Below are positions 28,601 to 41,700 of a stretch of 64,000 bases of DNA, in pieces. This stretch comes from Herpomyces periplanetae. Lineage: Eukaryota > Ascomycota > Laboulbeniomycetes > Herpomycetales > Herpomycetaceae. The translations under genes were made by a program, and so were the position numbers. Numbering within the stretch: position 1 is the stretch's first letter; the number at the start of each line of letters is the position of its first letter. Location: NCBI GenBank assembly GCA_009733715.1, contig WMKJ01000047.1, positions 33,999-97,998 on the forward strand. Direction: 5' to 3'. A model generated the notes under the pieces. The model searched no databases. It saw only the letters and a list, made by a program, of their open reading frames with translations, and had not been told where the DNA came from.

Positions 28601-31135
28601 TGCTTGTTAGTGCGTTATTTCAACACGTTGTCTTAGTAAGCTGGTTATATAACTGTTAAAAACAAGGTTAAATGCCGGTGCTTCAGTCACATTATGAAAT
28701 GACATTAATGTATTTAACGTTAAAACATTACGTTCACGTAATTGTGATTTTAAAAATGACAGCAAATCGCAGTTTTTCAACTCGCAATATTATACACGTA
28801 CATGATCAATGCAAAATGTCGATTATAATATATATCATATGAAATATTTGTGATACATTTCCATAAAATGGCACCTGTTACGACGATAAATTTTTACAAG
28901 CCATGTACATTAATTATTTAGTGAATACGTTATTACATAATTTACTGTATAAACGTTACTCCAAATGTCATATTTTAGAAGCAAATTTGTAACAATTGGA
29001 GAAATATATTTGGCTCATCCTTCTGTTTGGTGAAATTAAGTATCAAAATTGAGTGATTGGCTTCCTCTTCAACATAAATACTATCGCTCCACCGTCAGGA
29101 AAGGGATTCTGGATCTGACATATTGTTGTGTACTTTACAAATGATTACCATCAATCATCACAGAGATACTATATCAAGACACCACACAATGAGGGGTCTC
29201 ATTGAGACTTGGTGAGGATCTTCCCGACAATGAACAGATAGTGTGTTGAAGAACGACATTTTCCTCTTTTCGAATTCACTAGATTACCTTTATCATTTTC
29301 TGAAGCACAAAAATCCTTCTTTCTCCTGTCATAATCTTCCATGAAATATATACGAGATCAGGTGGCAAATCCATGAATTTTACACATTATATATTTTTGT
29401 AATCTTAGGTGATGCTACCAGACAAATTTCACCACACTGATTCAAAATTTGAAGATGGATTCTTTGGCAAAATAAGCTGTATCCACAATTTGTAAAAACA
29501 ATTTGAAAAGTCGGAATGTACAAAAAGTGTGGTTCCCTAAAGTTTTGTAACATGTAGATACATTCATTTTATGTCCATTCTGTTGAAAACATTTGCTTAC
29601 GTCTTTCTTGTTTTTGTCAATATTTTTTTGGCCTACCTACTAAAAGTATATATTATATCAGGTCTGTGTTGATAGCTAATCTGTAACTTTTTCCCATGGT
29701 TACAGTTTACTATCCGAAAGCAATTGAAAAATTCGTCGCCGTTTTGTATTTGTTGAGGTGAGTTACAGCTAGAATCAATTGAATAGTGTGTGGCTTAAAG
29801 CTACAATTAGAGTAGCTGGTTGAATAATTTGTATATAGTTCATATTTCAAGGACTTATTACAAGACCTTTTGTATTTACGAGTCATTCTAGACGAGTTTT
29901 GTAATATTATGAGCGCAGCTTTAGCTCATCAAAACATATATTTCATTTGTCTTTAGATTTATACATTTTATAATCGTTTATATCTTCCGACTAAAATAAT
30001 ATGTTTCGTGAATGGTTTATAACATTATATTTCAAACATATAACTAATTATTGTAAATATTGCCCATGTTTAAATACATTTTTCCTAACTTTTGGACATA
30101 ATTTTTCCCGTTTAATATTTTACTTATATTATTATAACATATCATAATAGTTTGTGGAATATAGGTCTAATAAAAACTAAACATAAAACCAATACTTAAA
30201 TCAACATCGGATAATAGCAAAATATTTTAAGCTATATTACATTCAATTGGCAAAATATATGATTTATGTCCATTTTTCCCGTTGAAGTAAATTCTACTTT
30301 AAACAACATTTTGAATTGTAGGTTGTAATTTAGTAAATAAGTAATCAACAACACTGTATAAGAAGCACTCATAAATGCTACTTCATAGTTATTTCATGGG
30401 GAGACAAAGCACTGTCAAAATTTTATAGTAAAACGCCTTATCTGTGCTTCCCTGTGGTTAAATTGCACTAAATAGTGATAGATGTATTTCTAATATGGCT
30501 AAAAATAAAGCCTCAAATTTTATTGTGATTAGAGTACTTTTTCGAATTTATAGTTTTTACGCTTTCCAGGTAAATCTGTGATAGTCAATATTACAACCTC
30601 ATTATATTACCCAGAAAGGAAATATATGACGTATTTTATTTCATATATGTACTCTTAGTTTTAAAATCTTTAACTTGAGACCCTGTTTCTTATGATCTTT
30701 AGTACTTTTAGATCTGTGTATCAAACTTTGAATGTGTTTAAGCATATGCTCTGAAATTGGTTATTCCAGCGTCGGAAATTTGACTAATCTCGTCACTTCT
30801 GTAGCCCGTCAATTTTTTAAATATACGATGTTTTCATAACCATATCAAGCTGTATAATGTTTTCAAGTATTTAAATAAAAGCACATCAATATTGACAAGA
30901 AATAATGTCATAACGCCTTTTAAAAAGCTGTGATGACTTGAAACAATTTATGTTTTTTCTCATTTTGCAGCTCCAGGCCTCTCAATATGAGATTTTTCAT
31001 TTAATATGACGAATCATGTTGATCCAAAAGGTGTTACTCCTGGCTTTAGACGATAAAACCTGATAAAATAACCAATATTCTGCGTATCAGCACTGGTAAT
31101 GTCTCCGGAGGCATTACTAGTTTTGTCCACTCAAG

Positions 31136-32784
31136 ATGATAAGCCTCTACACACACTCCCTCCTTTCCGAACATACCTCTCATACAGTGCAGCGTGATTG
31201 TATTTCATCGCTCAAGAGCGTCATAGTCACCCCTTCACTCGTGTTTCGTCACCTTGGTACAGTATCATCATTTCCGACGTTAATACGCACAGTATGGCTT
31301 GGTCCCCCGCCTCAGTGCTATAAGTGTTGCACAATCGCTCGTCATATCTATGTTCACTTTAATGAACAGACATGGACATTGGGATAAATGACAAAGTAGC
31401 TACAACTACGTCAAACTGGGCACTGGGTAAGATCTACTCGACTAAGTAGACTGAGTGACGACCCAAAAAGTATAGTAACAATAAAATATCGGTGTTAATA
31501 AGACAAAGATATGGTTCCAAGTTAATACAACCCACAAGCAAAAACGAACGCAGTTGTTCAATGAAAATAACTAAAAAAAAACATATTCATCTTCAAGATC
31601 CCAGATGTTGTGAGGATCTCGCGCATTTTAAATGTACGAGATATCCAAGTAAATTCTTTTTGAGCTCCACTTATCCGTTTCCGCATGTGTATATCTCGAG
31701 TTTAATCCACTGGATTTTATGTCATGGTGATGACATTGAGAAATCAATGTTCCCGTATCATCATGAATATTCTTGAGTACTTAAAAACTCACTGAATGTG
31801 CGAACAGTATATTTCGCGCATGCATGATAAATTTTGGCATTGGCTTTTGCATCATGAAGACCGAAAAGCCACCTGCTATTTCTTCATCTGCATAAGGCAT
31901 TGAACTGAGTGATCTCCAAATCGTGTTATCAGCTAAGATGCAACCCAGCGGGCTAACCAACTCTTTGAGTGTATTATATTACCCCAATGCCTCTAGGATT
32001 TTTCTACGTCTTCGGGAAGGACAAGAGGATCCCTTTGCCTTCTCTTTGGTGGTCACATCCGTATCAATTTCATACAACAGAGGAAATTGAATAGGAAGAG
32101 AAGTCTTTAGTAACAAACCCAACATGTGATATGAATTCACTTATCGATTGTCAGCTTGAAAATAAATCGGAGTAAAACAGAAGGCGTATTCTTTTATAGT
32201 TTGTCTGAAGAGAACTGATGCGACTTTGGGGCACTTTCAAGTCCCATTACTTCCTCCAAGCCGAGCAACAATGGAATGCCGCGAAAGTGAATGTCTGTTT
32301 GAAAGCAGAAAACTGAGTGTTCAACTTTGAATCCATTTAGTGCCGAGGGAAAAGTAGGAAATATCAAACTAATTTCTCAATTAAGTTCTGCGGCCAACTT
32401 TCTATTGAGTCATTGGTTGTAGAACATCAATTGACAAGAGCTGTCTGATAAATTGAATTTGTACAGAGCCTATGATTAGCAAAGACTGCACAAAAATTAG
32501 TGTTGGCGATCTCGTCGGTTTCGCCTTCAGTGTATTTTCTGGACACTAAGATAAAATTCAGGGTGTCCGAAAAAGTCCATCATGGGTCGGACAAGCAGGA
32601 AACTGCGGTTTCTTGTCCCCGCAAAACTATTAACGGCATGAAGCTACCCGAGAAATCACCCAAGCGTCTGGTAATGCAGCACACCTTCAGTTGGAACCAT
32701 TGTCATTTCTGGCCAAACGAGATACATGAAAAAATAGCGGGTGCTAGGCGCTGGATAAGGTCTGTTTGCGGGTGCTCATGGTGA
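31136..32784 (+). mobile_element. Possible decayed non-LTR retrotransposon (ORF1 zinc knuckle plus endonuclease end)
   Basis: This stretch is less AT-rich than its surroundings. The open frame 31,136-31,387 ends with PPPQCYKCCTIARHI, which resembles the PPLQCFKCQRFGH zinc-knuckle stretch of retroelement ORF1/gag proteins, although the last cysteine is missing. About 1.2 kb downstream the frame 32,500-32,784 has SPSVYFLDTKIKFRVS followed by VHHGSDKQE. This resembles the C-terminal S/D and HGSDH motifs of LINE AP-endonucleases. The order and spacing fit ORF1 followed by endonuclease. Both pieces are fragments with stops around them, and chance resemblance is possible. Confidence 0.28.
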
Positions 32785-34389
32785 TTTACAAGCATAGGTG
32801 GCGTCTGATATTGCAGACTGCTGAATTTGTGCCCGTTAATGATGGTCATGATGCACATGTAATAATGCAGTCCCAATGAGGTGAGCATGAGAGGGGAGGA
32901 CGAAATTAAAGGGGTGACATCAATGCATTGATGTGGATGGTATAACGCTTGTTGCATTCAAGTAGAAGTGTCCTTGGGAAAATCACGGGGAAGTGATCAG
33001 CATAACTTGAGCGCATCAGAATAGATAGAAGGGTGCTTATCGTGGCGTGTCTGAAAGTACACCATCACAGTTCGGTGATACCGATAAAGCAAGTGACTTT
33101 CTTCACGGGTCCTAGTACTTGGAGTAATGTTTTCGGTCAGCTGTTGCCGTACTAAATTGAAAAGAGTACCATTTGGACCGAGTTTGTTAAATGTACCAGC
33201 GGTTAAAGTTAGAGTTTCAGGATTTGGAGTCCCAAAAGGTAAAATCTTAACACATTCTGAAACACTTTAGGCCATAAAAAGTAGTTCAGGCATCACTTCA
33301 TGGTTAAAAAACGGTGGGATCCGGGGTGAAATTTCAAAGTCCCTATATGCGTAGGACCCCAAAAACACTCTATTATCAATCAAAAATCGAATAACGTCAA
33401 AACTAACGGAAATACTCGCGTTTCTCAAGGCCCGAAAAATTATTTTCTAAAATACACATGTGTAATCACGTGCAAAGATTTACGTGTAAATGAGATTATT
33501 TTGGTGAAAACAATTTGCAAAAACTAAAAGAAAATACAATGAGTTGATGGTACAAGCAGCGAAACTAAATTTTATTGGACTGAGTATTAAATGAAGCCCG
33601 AAAAGGACTATCTCCATATTGTTTTGCTGAATGCAAAAAAATCTTAATTTTGAAATAGTTTTGCTGTTGTTCCTAAATTTTGAGCATGAAATCAAGGAGA
33701 CTTGGAGGATGGTCATACAATTTGGGCACAATGGGACTATGGGATGGCTCATTAAAATTGTCATCCACTTCATTGATTAATTTCACACATAGAATATTTG
33801 GATTATTACCAATTACTTATGGATTTTCTGTATATGTGTAATTGTTCATCAGACAATCATAAGATCGCAAATTTCTGAAGATTCCGTAAAAATTGAGAGA
33901 TTGTAATGATACAGGAAAAGTAAATGATTATTAACACGAAGTTCGTACGCTATTTGTGTAAGGGGATTAACAAGTAAAAAGATTTTGTATTTAGGCGCAT
34001 ATTCAAAGGTGAAAAGGCAAGACTTAATTGGTTGACGAATTAAAAGTAAAGAATTGGACTTCCTGTAGATTTTAGTTGAAGAAAGTCATATAATTTCCTC
34101 AAGGGCGTAGGGAACAGATGTGGGACCAGACTTGGATGAATTTGTAAGAAAATGAATAAATGTATTAATTCTTTTGGACGAATCATTTGTAAAATTGTTG
34201 ACATATAGAACGACTGGTTAAAGTCTAGAAAGGAAAATTTAAATTCTCTATTAACAGTATTTTCATTAGCCTAATAGTTACAATGCTTTTGGATAATTAT
34301 ATATATGTTTGTTCAAGCGGTCCAGAAGAGTAACGTAAAAAATTAAGCAGCATCTGTCAAATCCACTTGACATAAAGTGGTATATTGAA

Positions 34390-35670
34390 TATTTCTAACC
34401 AAGTTTACTGAAGAATAAATTGGTGATAACCCCAAAACAATATTTTACATTTAATTATTCCATATCGTAGATGGTCGCGACAATCATTAAATGGTTTCTA
34501 TTCAACCATACTGACAAGATGTTTTGGTCATCTGCTATAAGGATTTACACCATATTGTTTTGTGACAAAGCGTTGATACTGTACCAAAGAAGGGTTAAAA
34601 CAAGAATCACTGAGCAATTTAGAGCAAAGGAGTATATGAAAATGAAAAAAATTGCAACAAAAGCATAGATTGTCTACATATTTTTTGTCCTATGACGTCA
34701 CTATACATTTATCCACAAGGTAAGTCACGTGGCGCCATCTAGGTGCCGACTGTGCTCAAGTTAATTCATAACATGAACTAAGTAAAGAGAAATATCAAAA
34801 ATGGTGATATGAAAAGAATTGTTGGCACGGATGGACGTTGAAAACAGAAATTAGGAGAGCTTAAATAGTCAGTTTTATATTCCTCAAAGTACAAAAATGG
34901 TTAATGTCACGACACCTATAGGAAAGTCTAGGTAGAAGTCGGCCAAGCTAAATTGAATTTTCTATGCGATGATGGTAATATCTTAGTTCAAGAGTCGTAA
35001 GATGTTAGGACCACAACGCAATTATCCAGAACAATCAATTATCTTCAGGCATGAGATTATATTGATGCGCGAGGTAAACAAAAATCAATCTTGACCCATA
35101 AGATCTACTGGATTATTTAGGTACATATATTTAAATGCAATATGACAACAGTAACGCAATACATCAAGAAATGAAATATTGGTGAAATTATGTAAAAAAT
35201 ATTTAATGGGAAAATAAGCTGAAGAACGAGTGTGACCGTATCATGTTTACGGACAAGAAATCGACACTGGCAAAAATTGTTCATGGAAAAGTTATGGAGC
35301 TCTTTGGAGAGACTCACTTGTCTGAATCAGAAAAGAAGTTTGGGATTTTACCATTGAATTCCGGGAAAGCGTCCGACAGCCTGTATAACTCGTATATTTA
35401 CCCGGCTTGCCTGGAGGTATAGATGAACCTCAAGAAAAAAAACGTTAAACATCACGAAGGGCAGTTTATAAAGACTTAATTTAACTGCCATAGAAAGGAT
35501 TAATTTATTGTGACATATATAATGACTTAACTAGTAGATAATCAAGAGCTTGTGGAAACTGTACGTGACAAGATTGTGTTCAAGAAGTTTAAGATCCTTG
35601 TGCAAAAAATTAGGGACGAAGTTAGCATCGACTACACCCAAGATTTATCATGTATTTAGTGGTACAAATG
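34390..35670 (+). mobile_element. Decayed Ty1/copia-like polyprotein (integrase end and start of RT)
   Basis: In one frame, ITPKQY (about 34,426) is followed exactly 33 residues later, with one internal stop, by the end of DKMFWSSAIR (34,516-34,545). In copia integrases YTPQQNG precedes the K-FWGEAV motif by the same distance. KALILYQRRVKTRITEQF follows, like the NRSPTKAL..TPYE segment. About 1 kb on, KKFKILVQKIRDEVSIDYTQDL (split here as KKFKILVQKIRDEV then SIDYTQDL, 35,580-35,650) parallels the RYKARLVAKGF..GIDYTETF start of copia reverse transcriptase. The spacing is as expected for the family. Stops and frame breaks show it is dead. No LTRs were found by eye. Confidence 0.5.
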
Positions 35671-36542
35671 CGACAAGTTAACATTGAAAATTTTACCGCT
35701 GTCTAGCTGAGTACCCCTTGAAAATTAAGTATAAGAATCAAAGAAGTCTAGGGAGAGCCATTCACAAAGTGTTCCTGATAGGTACAGTAGATGCCTTTGC
35801 AATTTTTTTAACTTTAATTATATAACTTGGATGGTACAATGGACTTGCGGAATTGTCTTATGGGCTAATACGAGTTCTGACGAATAGGTACATGAAAATA
35901 TTCAGTGCTAAGAAAATTACATGGTAAGATATTTTGGGTAAAAGGTATTCTACAAAAGTTCATTTAAACATGACAGTAGGAATAACTGCGGAATTTAAAT
36001 TCTGCAGTAGTATCTTATGATATTAGGATAAGGGGTAGTTAAGGCATTAGAAAATAACGGAAGACTGACCTAGGCAGATTGTCATGGGATGATACAATAT
36101 TTTTAATTGGTAAATATACAATGCAATTATCCAATTGGATTAATGATGTACTAAATCAATCGATAACTTAGTTTAATAGTAAAATAATAAGAAAAAACAG
36201 GAGAAAAGTCAAAGGTCTAGCGAAAATATTACCGGATTGGGTAATAAATTGGTGATTTTCTCGCGGACTACGGCGCGGGGTGGAAAAACAAGGATCCGGT
36301 AGAGCTGACTAATGAAGGAGTGTGGCGCGGGAAAATTTGAGGGAAAATGGTGATAAAGATAAACGAAATTTTAAACAGGAATCGGTCATTTTGGCTTTGT
36401 CTTTATTGTATTTTGCACGTACTCAATAGATTAAGTTTATCGATGAAAAACATATATATATGTATATATTCTTCGGTTTGAATTCTCTTGGATTTTTGTG
36501 AATTTTACTATTGGTTATACTAAATTTTATGTATGGACTTAT

Positions 36543-38707
36543 ATGATGGATCATTTGGTAAGTGATGCATACCATGAAAATATGAGTATTTACTGATATT
36601 TCGAAAGATATTTAAACCAAAATATGCATGGCATAAATCGGCATGTCGCGACTCAATTGATGATTCTTCGGCAGATATTGTAACCTGTACGGATATCGCA
36701 AAATTATATACAATAGCGAATAATTTGCTTGAGGAAGATACGCAAAATTACGAAAATGAATTCTTAAAGGCACACAAACTGGAAAGTTATTTCGAATCAT
36801 TATTCGCTACAGGAACATTTTCAGACAAAATATCAGCGCTGTGTTTAGTAATTCAAAAATCACCAGTTCACAATCGGAAATGTATTCAGGTTTTAATAAG
36901 TTTAGGGAAATGTAAAAATCGTTCCCATGGATTGTTTGCTCTCACTACATTTGTCGACCTTATTTCGCAAGGAATTATTTTACCTGAAAAAGCCAAGCTT
37001 CGATACTTCAATTCACAACCTGGACTTATCAATTGCTTAGTGGCTAATAATAAGAGAAACGTTGAATTTTTAAAACCGGCGGGTCATAAATATCAAAAGT
37101 ATCGAATATCACGATCATCACTAATTGCCTGGGCTTTTGAGGATTGGCTTAAAAGAGAATATTTGGAATTTATTAATATACTGGAATCACGCTGCAATGA
37201 TACGATTATTCATTCACGGTTACAAGCCTTGAAAATTGTGTATACAGTTTTGCTAAATTCGTCGGAACAGGAAGATAATCTTTTACGGTTATTGATAAGA
37301 AAACTTAGTGATAGCAGTCATAAAGTTTGGGCTTATGCATCGCATTCGATACTTCAGCTAACGCGTGCTTATACATCGTTTAAGGTTCCGGTTATCTCAC
37401 TTGTTGAAGAAGAGCTGTTACTGAATCCACACACTCTTCCACGAACTCAGAGCGTTGGAATACTTGTTCTGAATCAAATTGGATATCATGAAAATGATAT
37501 TGAAGTGGGGGAAAAGCTAGGTTACGTGTATGCATCATTCACGTTAAAGTTAATTAAGGTATACTCTCGGAATTCTTCGATGGCACTGAGTGGTGATGCA
37601 AGAGCTATGAGGAAGAAATGTATCAAGGAGAGAGGCTTGAATGGTAAAAGTACATGTCAAACTGAGAATGGGTCGATTAAACGGTTATTTCATTTAACAT
37701 TATCGGGATTTCATCGAATACTCAGAGTAGCGCAAATTAGAGAAGATTTGTAGGTGGACGTGATTAATGAAAATATGTTTATAGTTACTGCTGACATGAA
37801 CTAGATTGAATAGTCTTAAACTGGATTTAAAGGATGCATTATGTCGGACACAAGTCGACATACGAATTCGCATACTATCAATATTGTATAGAATATCACC
37901 TAGCGAGGATATTTTATCACAAATGGTTCAATTATTAGTTTCATCAATATCACAACCGTATTTATCGCCATCATCGAAAGCTTTATCGCAATTTAATTTA
38001 TTGCAAGGTTTACTTTGGAGCAATAAAGGGTATGGAAGTGTGTGGAATAATGATTTACGACGACTCGAGACGGCGCAACTCTATCAAGAAGCATGTTTGG
38101 CGTACAAGATATCCCGACTTTTGAAAGATTTTCACGATGGGAATTGTAGTTCAACTGGTAAGTGAAAAATATACGATCATTCGAAGTAGTTGACGAGGGC
38201 CAGACTAATCTTCCGATTTTTTTTTCCATCATAAAGGTCGTTATTGGCAAAGTGTAAGTAATTAAAGATGGATATATCAATTGACATGAAAGAGGCACGA
38301 ATTTCATGCTAACAAGTTTTGGTTAGGCTATATTATCGAAGCATTATGCACCACAAATCCAAGAAAATTATAATAGAGAAAGCCAAACTAATCAATTCAG
38401 TGAACTCAACAGATTAAATGAATCCCAAATGGACGCTAAGTATGAGTTTTCCTATACGAGGTTTGTTCATGATGAAAAGTTCAAACTAGAATTCCCCAAG
38501 ACAGAAGATATGGCTAAAGCAACACGAAACAAGCAAGAAATGGAATGGAAAGAGAGTAAACAAGATTATTTCACTACCGAAATGGAAAATGGAGGACTTG
38601 AATGGGATGATGAAAATCAAGCTGAGGAAGAAGAGAGATTTCTAGAAATAAACCATGAATTAAAAAAGAGGAGAAAAAAGGCCAAGTTGTGGAATACACA
38701 TCACTAA
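36543..38707 (+). CDS. MAK21: NOC1/MAK21-type ribosome biogenesis factor (CBF/Mak21 domain), N-terminally short
   Basis: Nuclear/nucleolar factor expected to act in 60S ribosomal subunit assembly (Noc1/Mak21/CEBPZ family). Proposed exons are 36,543-36,557, 36,608-37,749, 37,805-38,157, 38,237-38,253 and 38,327-38,707. They join in phase to give about 635 residues. Family hallmarks are a GTFSDKISAL stretch (residues 74-83), KLRYFNSQPGL (135-145), AFEDWLKREYLEF (from 177) and an NLLRLLIRKLSD repeat block. A W..AILSKHYAPQIQE segment spans the 17-nt microexon and matches the C-terminal LWELLPLLNHYHPSV-like region. The tail is acidic, then lysine-rich. Usual family length is about 1,000 residues. 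The variable N-terminus is missing and homology begins almost at the proposed start, MMDHL. The start is the least certain part, because no other in-frame ATG precedes the domain. It converges on PMR1 with a 91-nt gap. Confidence 0.8.
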
Positions 38708-38798
38708 ATTACATATTTATGTACAAAACACGATGGGATGGATGGAGAAGAAGAAGGGAAGTGAAGATAAGTTGATTAATGAAAGGGAATGAACCATA

Positions 38799-41700
38799 TT
38801 AAACATTAACGCTATAATTTCCATCGTGAGGCGAAGATGAAGGAACAGTGGATTTCCATGATCGCCATATTTTAATAAATTCATCGAGCCAAAATACAGA
38901 ACTGGTTAAGGCTATTAATTTTAACCAATCGAATAAACCAATTGACTGAGTTTCAAAAATGAGTTGTAGAGGAGGAAAATAAATGACGAGACACTGACCC
39001 ATAAGACAGCCCAAGATAGCCCAGTTAAACATTTTATTTGAACGAGATCCAAATAAATGAACTTGACCGAGTAATATACTTTTTGATTTACTTCGACATG
39101 CTAAAGCATTAAACATTCCGAATAAAACGAAACACGTAAAAGTCATGGTTGTATCACGAGCGGTGATGATACTTTTGTCGTGCATTTCATTCAAGTATAT
39201 TATAAAAGTTCCCGTTAATGTTATCAAGGAAGAAATGAAAACCTTTCGAATAATATCATGAGTTAAAACTCTAGCAGTTTTAGAGCGAGGAGGAAGTTTA
39301 AAAACTTCTTTATCCACAGGCTCTACACCCAAGGACTGAGCTGGAGGTCCATCCATGAGAATATTTATCCATAAGATTTGCATTGCATTTAAGGGATTTC
39401 TGTAACCCGCAATGGTACTGACCATCACCAAACCTAAGGCGGCCGCACTCATACTTAATTGAAAGGTTAAAAAGTTCTGAATATTATAAAAGATTCCTTT
39501 ACCTTCTTCGATAGCATGAAGAATAGTTTCGAAATGATCATCAGTTAATATCATATCAGCAGCTTCTTTTGCAACATCGGTAGCATATTTCCCCATACTG
39601 ATTCCAATGTCGGCTTTTTTAAGAGCGGGCGCATCGTTAACGCCATCACCAGTCATGGCGACAACATCACCGCGAGATTGAAACGCTCGAATTATCTTCA
39701 TTTTATGAACCGGATTAGTTCTAGCGAATACACTTGAACATGTCACTGCTTGACGTAGTTCATGATCATTCATGGAATCGATTTGATCACCTCGAAGACA
39801 CTCACCGCCCAAAATATAATTTCGCTTCACGTCACTATCGACAATTCCCAACTTCCGTGCAATAGCCATAGCCGTAATATCAGAATCACCCGTTATCATG
39901 ATAATTCTGATGCCACTTTTCATCAATCTGCTAATTGCTTTATCAACGTTAGGCCGAGGGGGATCTCTCATTCCTACGAGCCCTGCAAATTCTAAATTAT
40001 CGTAGAGATATTCATTATCAACGGACGGTGATATGCTAGCGGTTAATTCATCTTCTTCCGTTAATTTATTCATGACGTTTTTTTTGACTTCATCTTTGCT
40101 ATCTATACCGGAATTATTATTTATATTAACCATTCCACTAGCAAACCCTAAAACCCGGAGTCCCTCTTTTGCCATACTTTCAGCTGCCGATAAAACTTCC
40201 TTTCTGCTGTGCTCATTCATGACCATTTTACGGCCGTTTGTGTCAATATAACCCGAACATCTTGGTAACAATTTTTCAACGGCACCTTTCATATACGCTG
40301 TCGAATGAGCCCGAAAATTACCATTACTCGAATTAATCACACATCCCATCCATTTTCTTTCCGAACGAAAGGGAATTCTGTATAACCTTTCACCGATTCT
40401 GTCTCGTACATCTGTATCGCCAAACGAATCAATCAAGTCTAATAGAGCTACATCAGTTGGATGTCCTGTCCATTTACTTCTAAGTTGTTCATTTCCTCCT
40501 TTATCATGTCGTGAAGTTCTTTCATACGACTCTTGATATCCTCCAACTATTGGCCTTGCATCATTTGCAATATTCCCTATTCTAAGGATAGATTTGGTAG
40601 CAAAGTCAAGCTTTGATGATGAATATGTTGACTCTTGTTTAATCGATACCGGTACAGGTTCAATTGTTGATCCCTCTGGCGAAAAATGCCAAATTTTCGT
40701 TGCCGTCATATGATTAGTTGTTAATGTTCCTAAAACGATAACATCCTTAGCAAATATTTCACCGTGCTTAAAAGCTTGAGTCAATGAAGTGTCATTGGTA
40801 ATTCTTCCATTCATCCTTGACTTATCGACCTAGCGGGAAATTCATTTTATTTAACTTACCAGTTTTGTCGCAACAAATTATATTAACTCCACTCAAAGTT
40901 TCTACACTAGGTAGCTGTCGAATAATTGCCCCTCTTTTGGACATTCTCAGTACCCCCAAAGCTAGAGTAACGGTAACGATAATTGGAAGTCCTTCTGGAA
41001 TAGCCGCAACGGCTAATGATACACCAATCGTAAACATTTCTAAGAATGCCCAACCACGCCAAAGTCCAAGTATCATTATAAAACAGATTATACCAAAAGA
41101 AGCGTAACTGAGATCCTTTCCAAGTCTATCCATTGACAATTGAAGCGGCGTACGAGGTGACTCTATACCCTTTAACCGAGATGATATTACACCAAATTCA
41201 GTATCAAACCCCGTTGCCACAACTATACCAGACCCGTTCCCACTACGTACTAATGTTCCCATAAAGCCAATGTTAGTTTTATCGGAAATCTGAAGATCTG
41301 GAACATTTTTATAGGGAAACCCTTCATTTGGCTGATTTGGCGGTGAATTGTTCAGTATAGTATTTGAATAATTAAGCGTTTTTGTGGTTATTTTCATATT
41401 AGTTTTGACAATAGGTTCGTTTTCCCCTGTCAAATTCGATTCATCAATAGTTAAATCTGTTGCATTAACAATTCGAACGTCCGCTGGTATACGATCACCC
41501 GTACTAAAGATAACCAGATCCCCCGGAACCAAATGGCTTGCCGGTAAACTTACGGCATGAGTCGCATGGTCTTGTTCAACTAGATTTTTACCAATATTAT
41601 TAGAATCATGCTTATGGTTGTTATACCCATTGCAATTTGTGGTATTATGACCTGTATTTGATGGAACTTTATTCGTTACTGAAAATGGTAGAATATACTT

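Larger units (their letters stand above)
1..30990. other. AT-rich, gene-poor repeat-derived block
   Basis: Very AT-rich DNA with no intact gene that I recognise. The longest open frame is 157 codons (19,184-19,657) and matches nothing I know. Open frames are short, lack coding-like composition and are interrupted on both strands. Several stretches resemble each other on the same or opposite strand and are listed separately as repeat copies. The likely reading is old transposon-derived or heterochromatin-like DNA worn down by mutation. I saw no tRNA, rRNA or CRISPR array, although tRNA genes are hard to exclude by eye. Confidence 0.7.

Noticed and set aside
34950-34985. TTCTATGCGATGATGGT, which could be read as a broken FYADD reverse-transcriptase motif.
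   Set aside because: Needs a one-base insertion and lies before the copia RT start, in the wrong order for the element proposed there.
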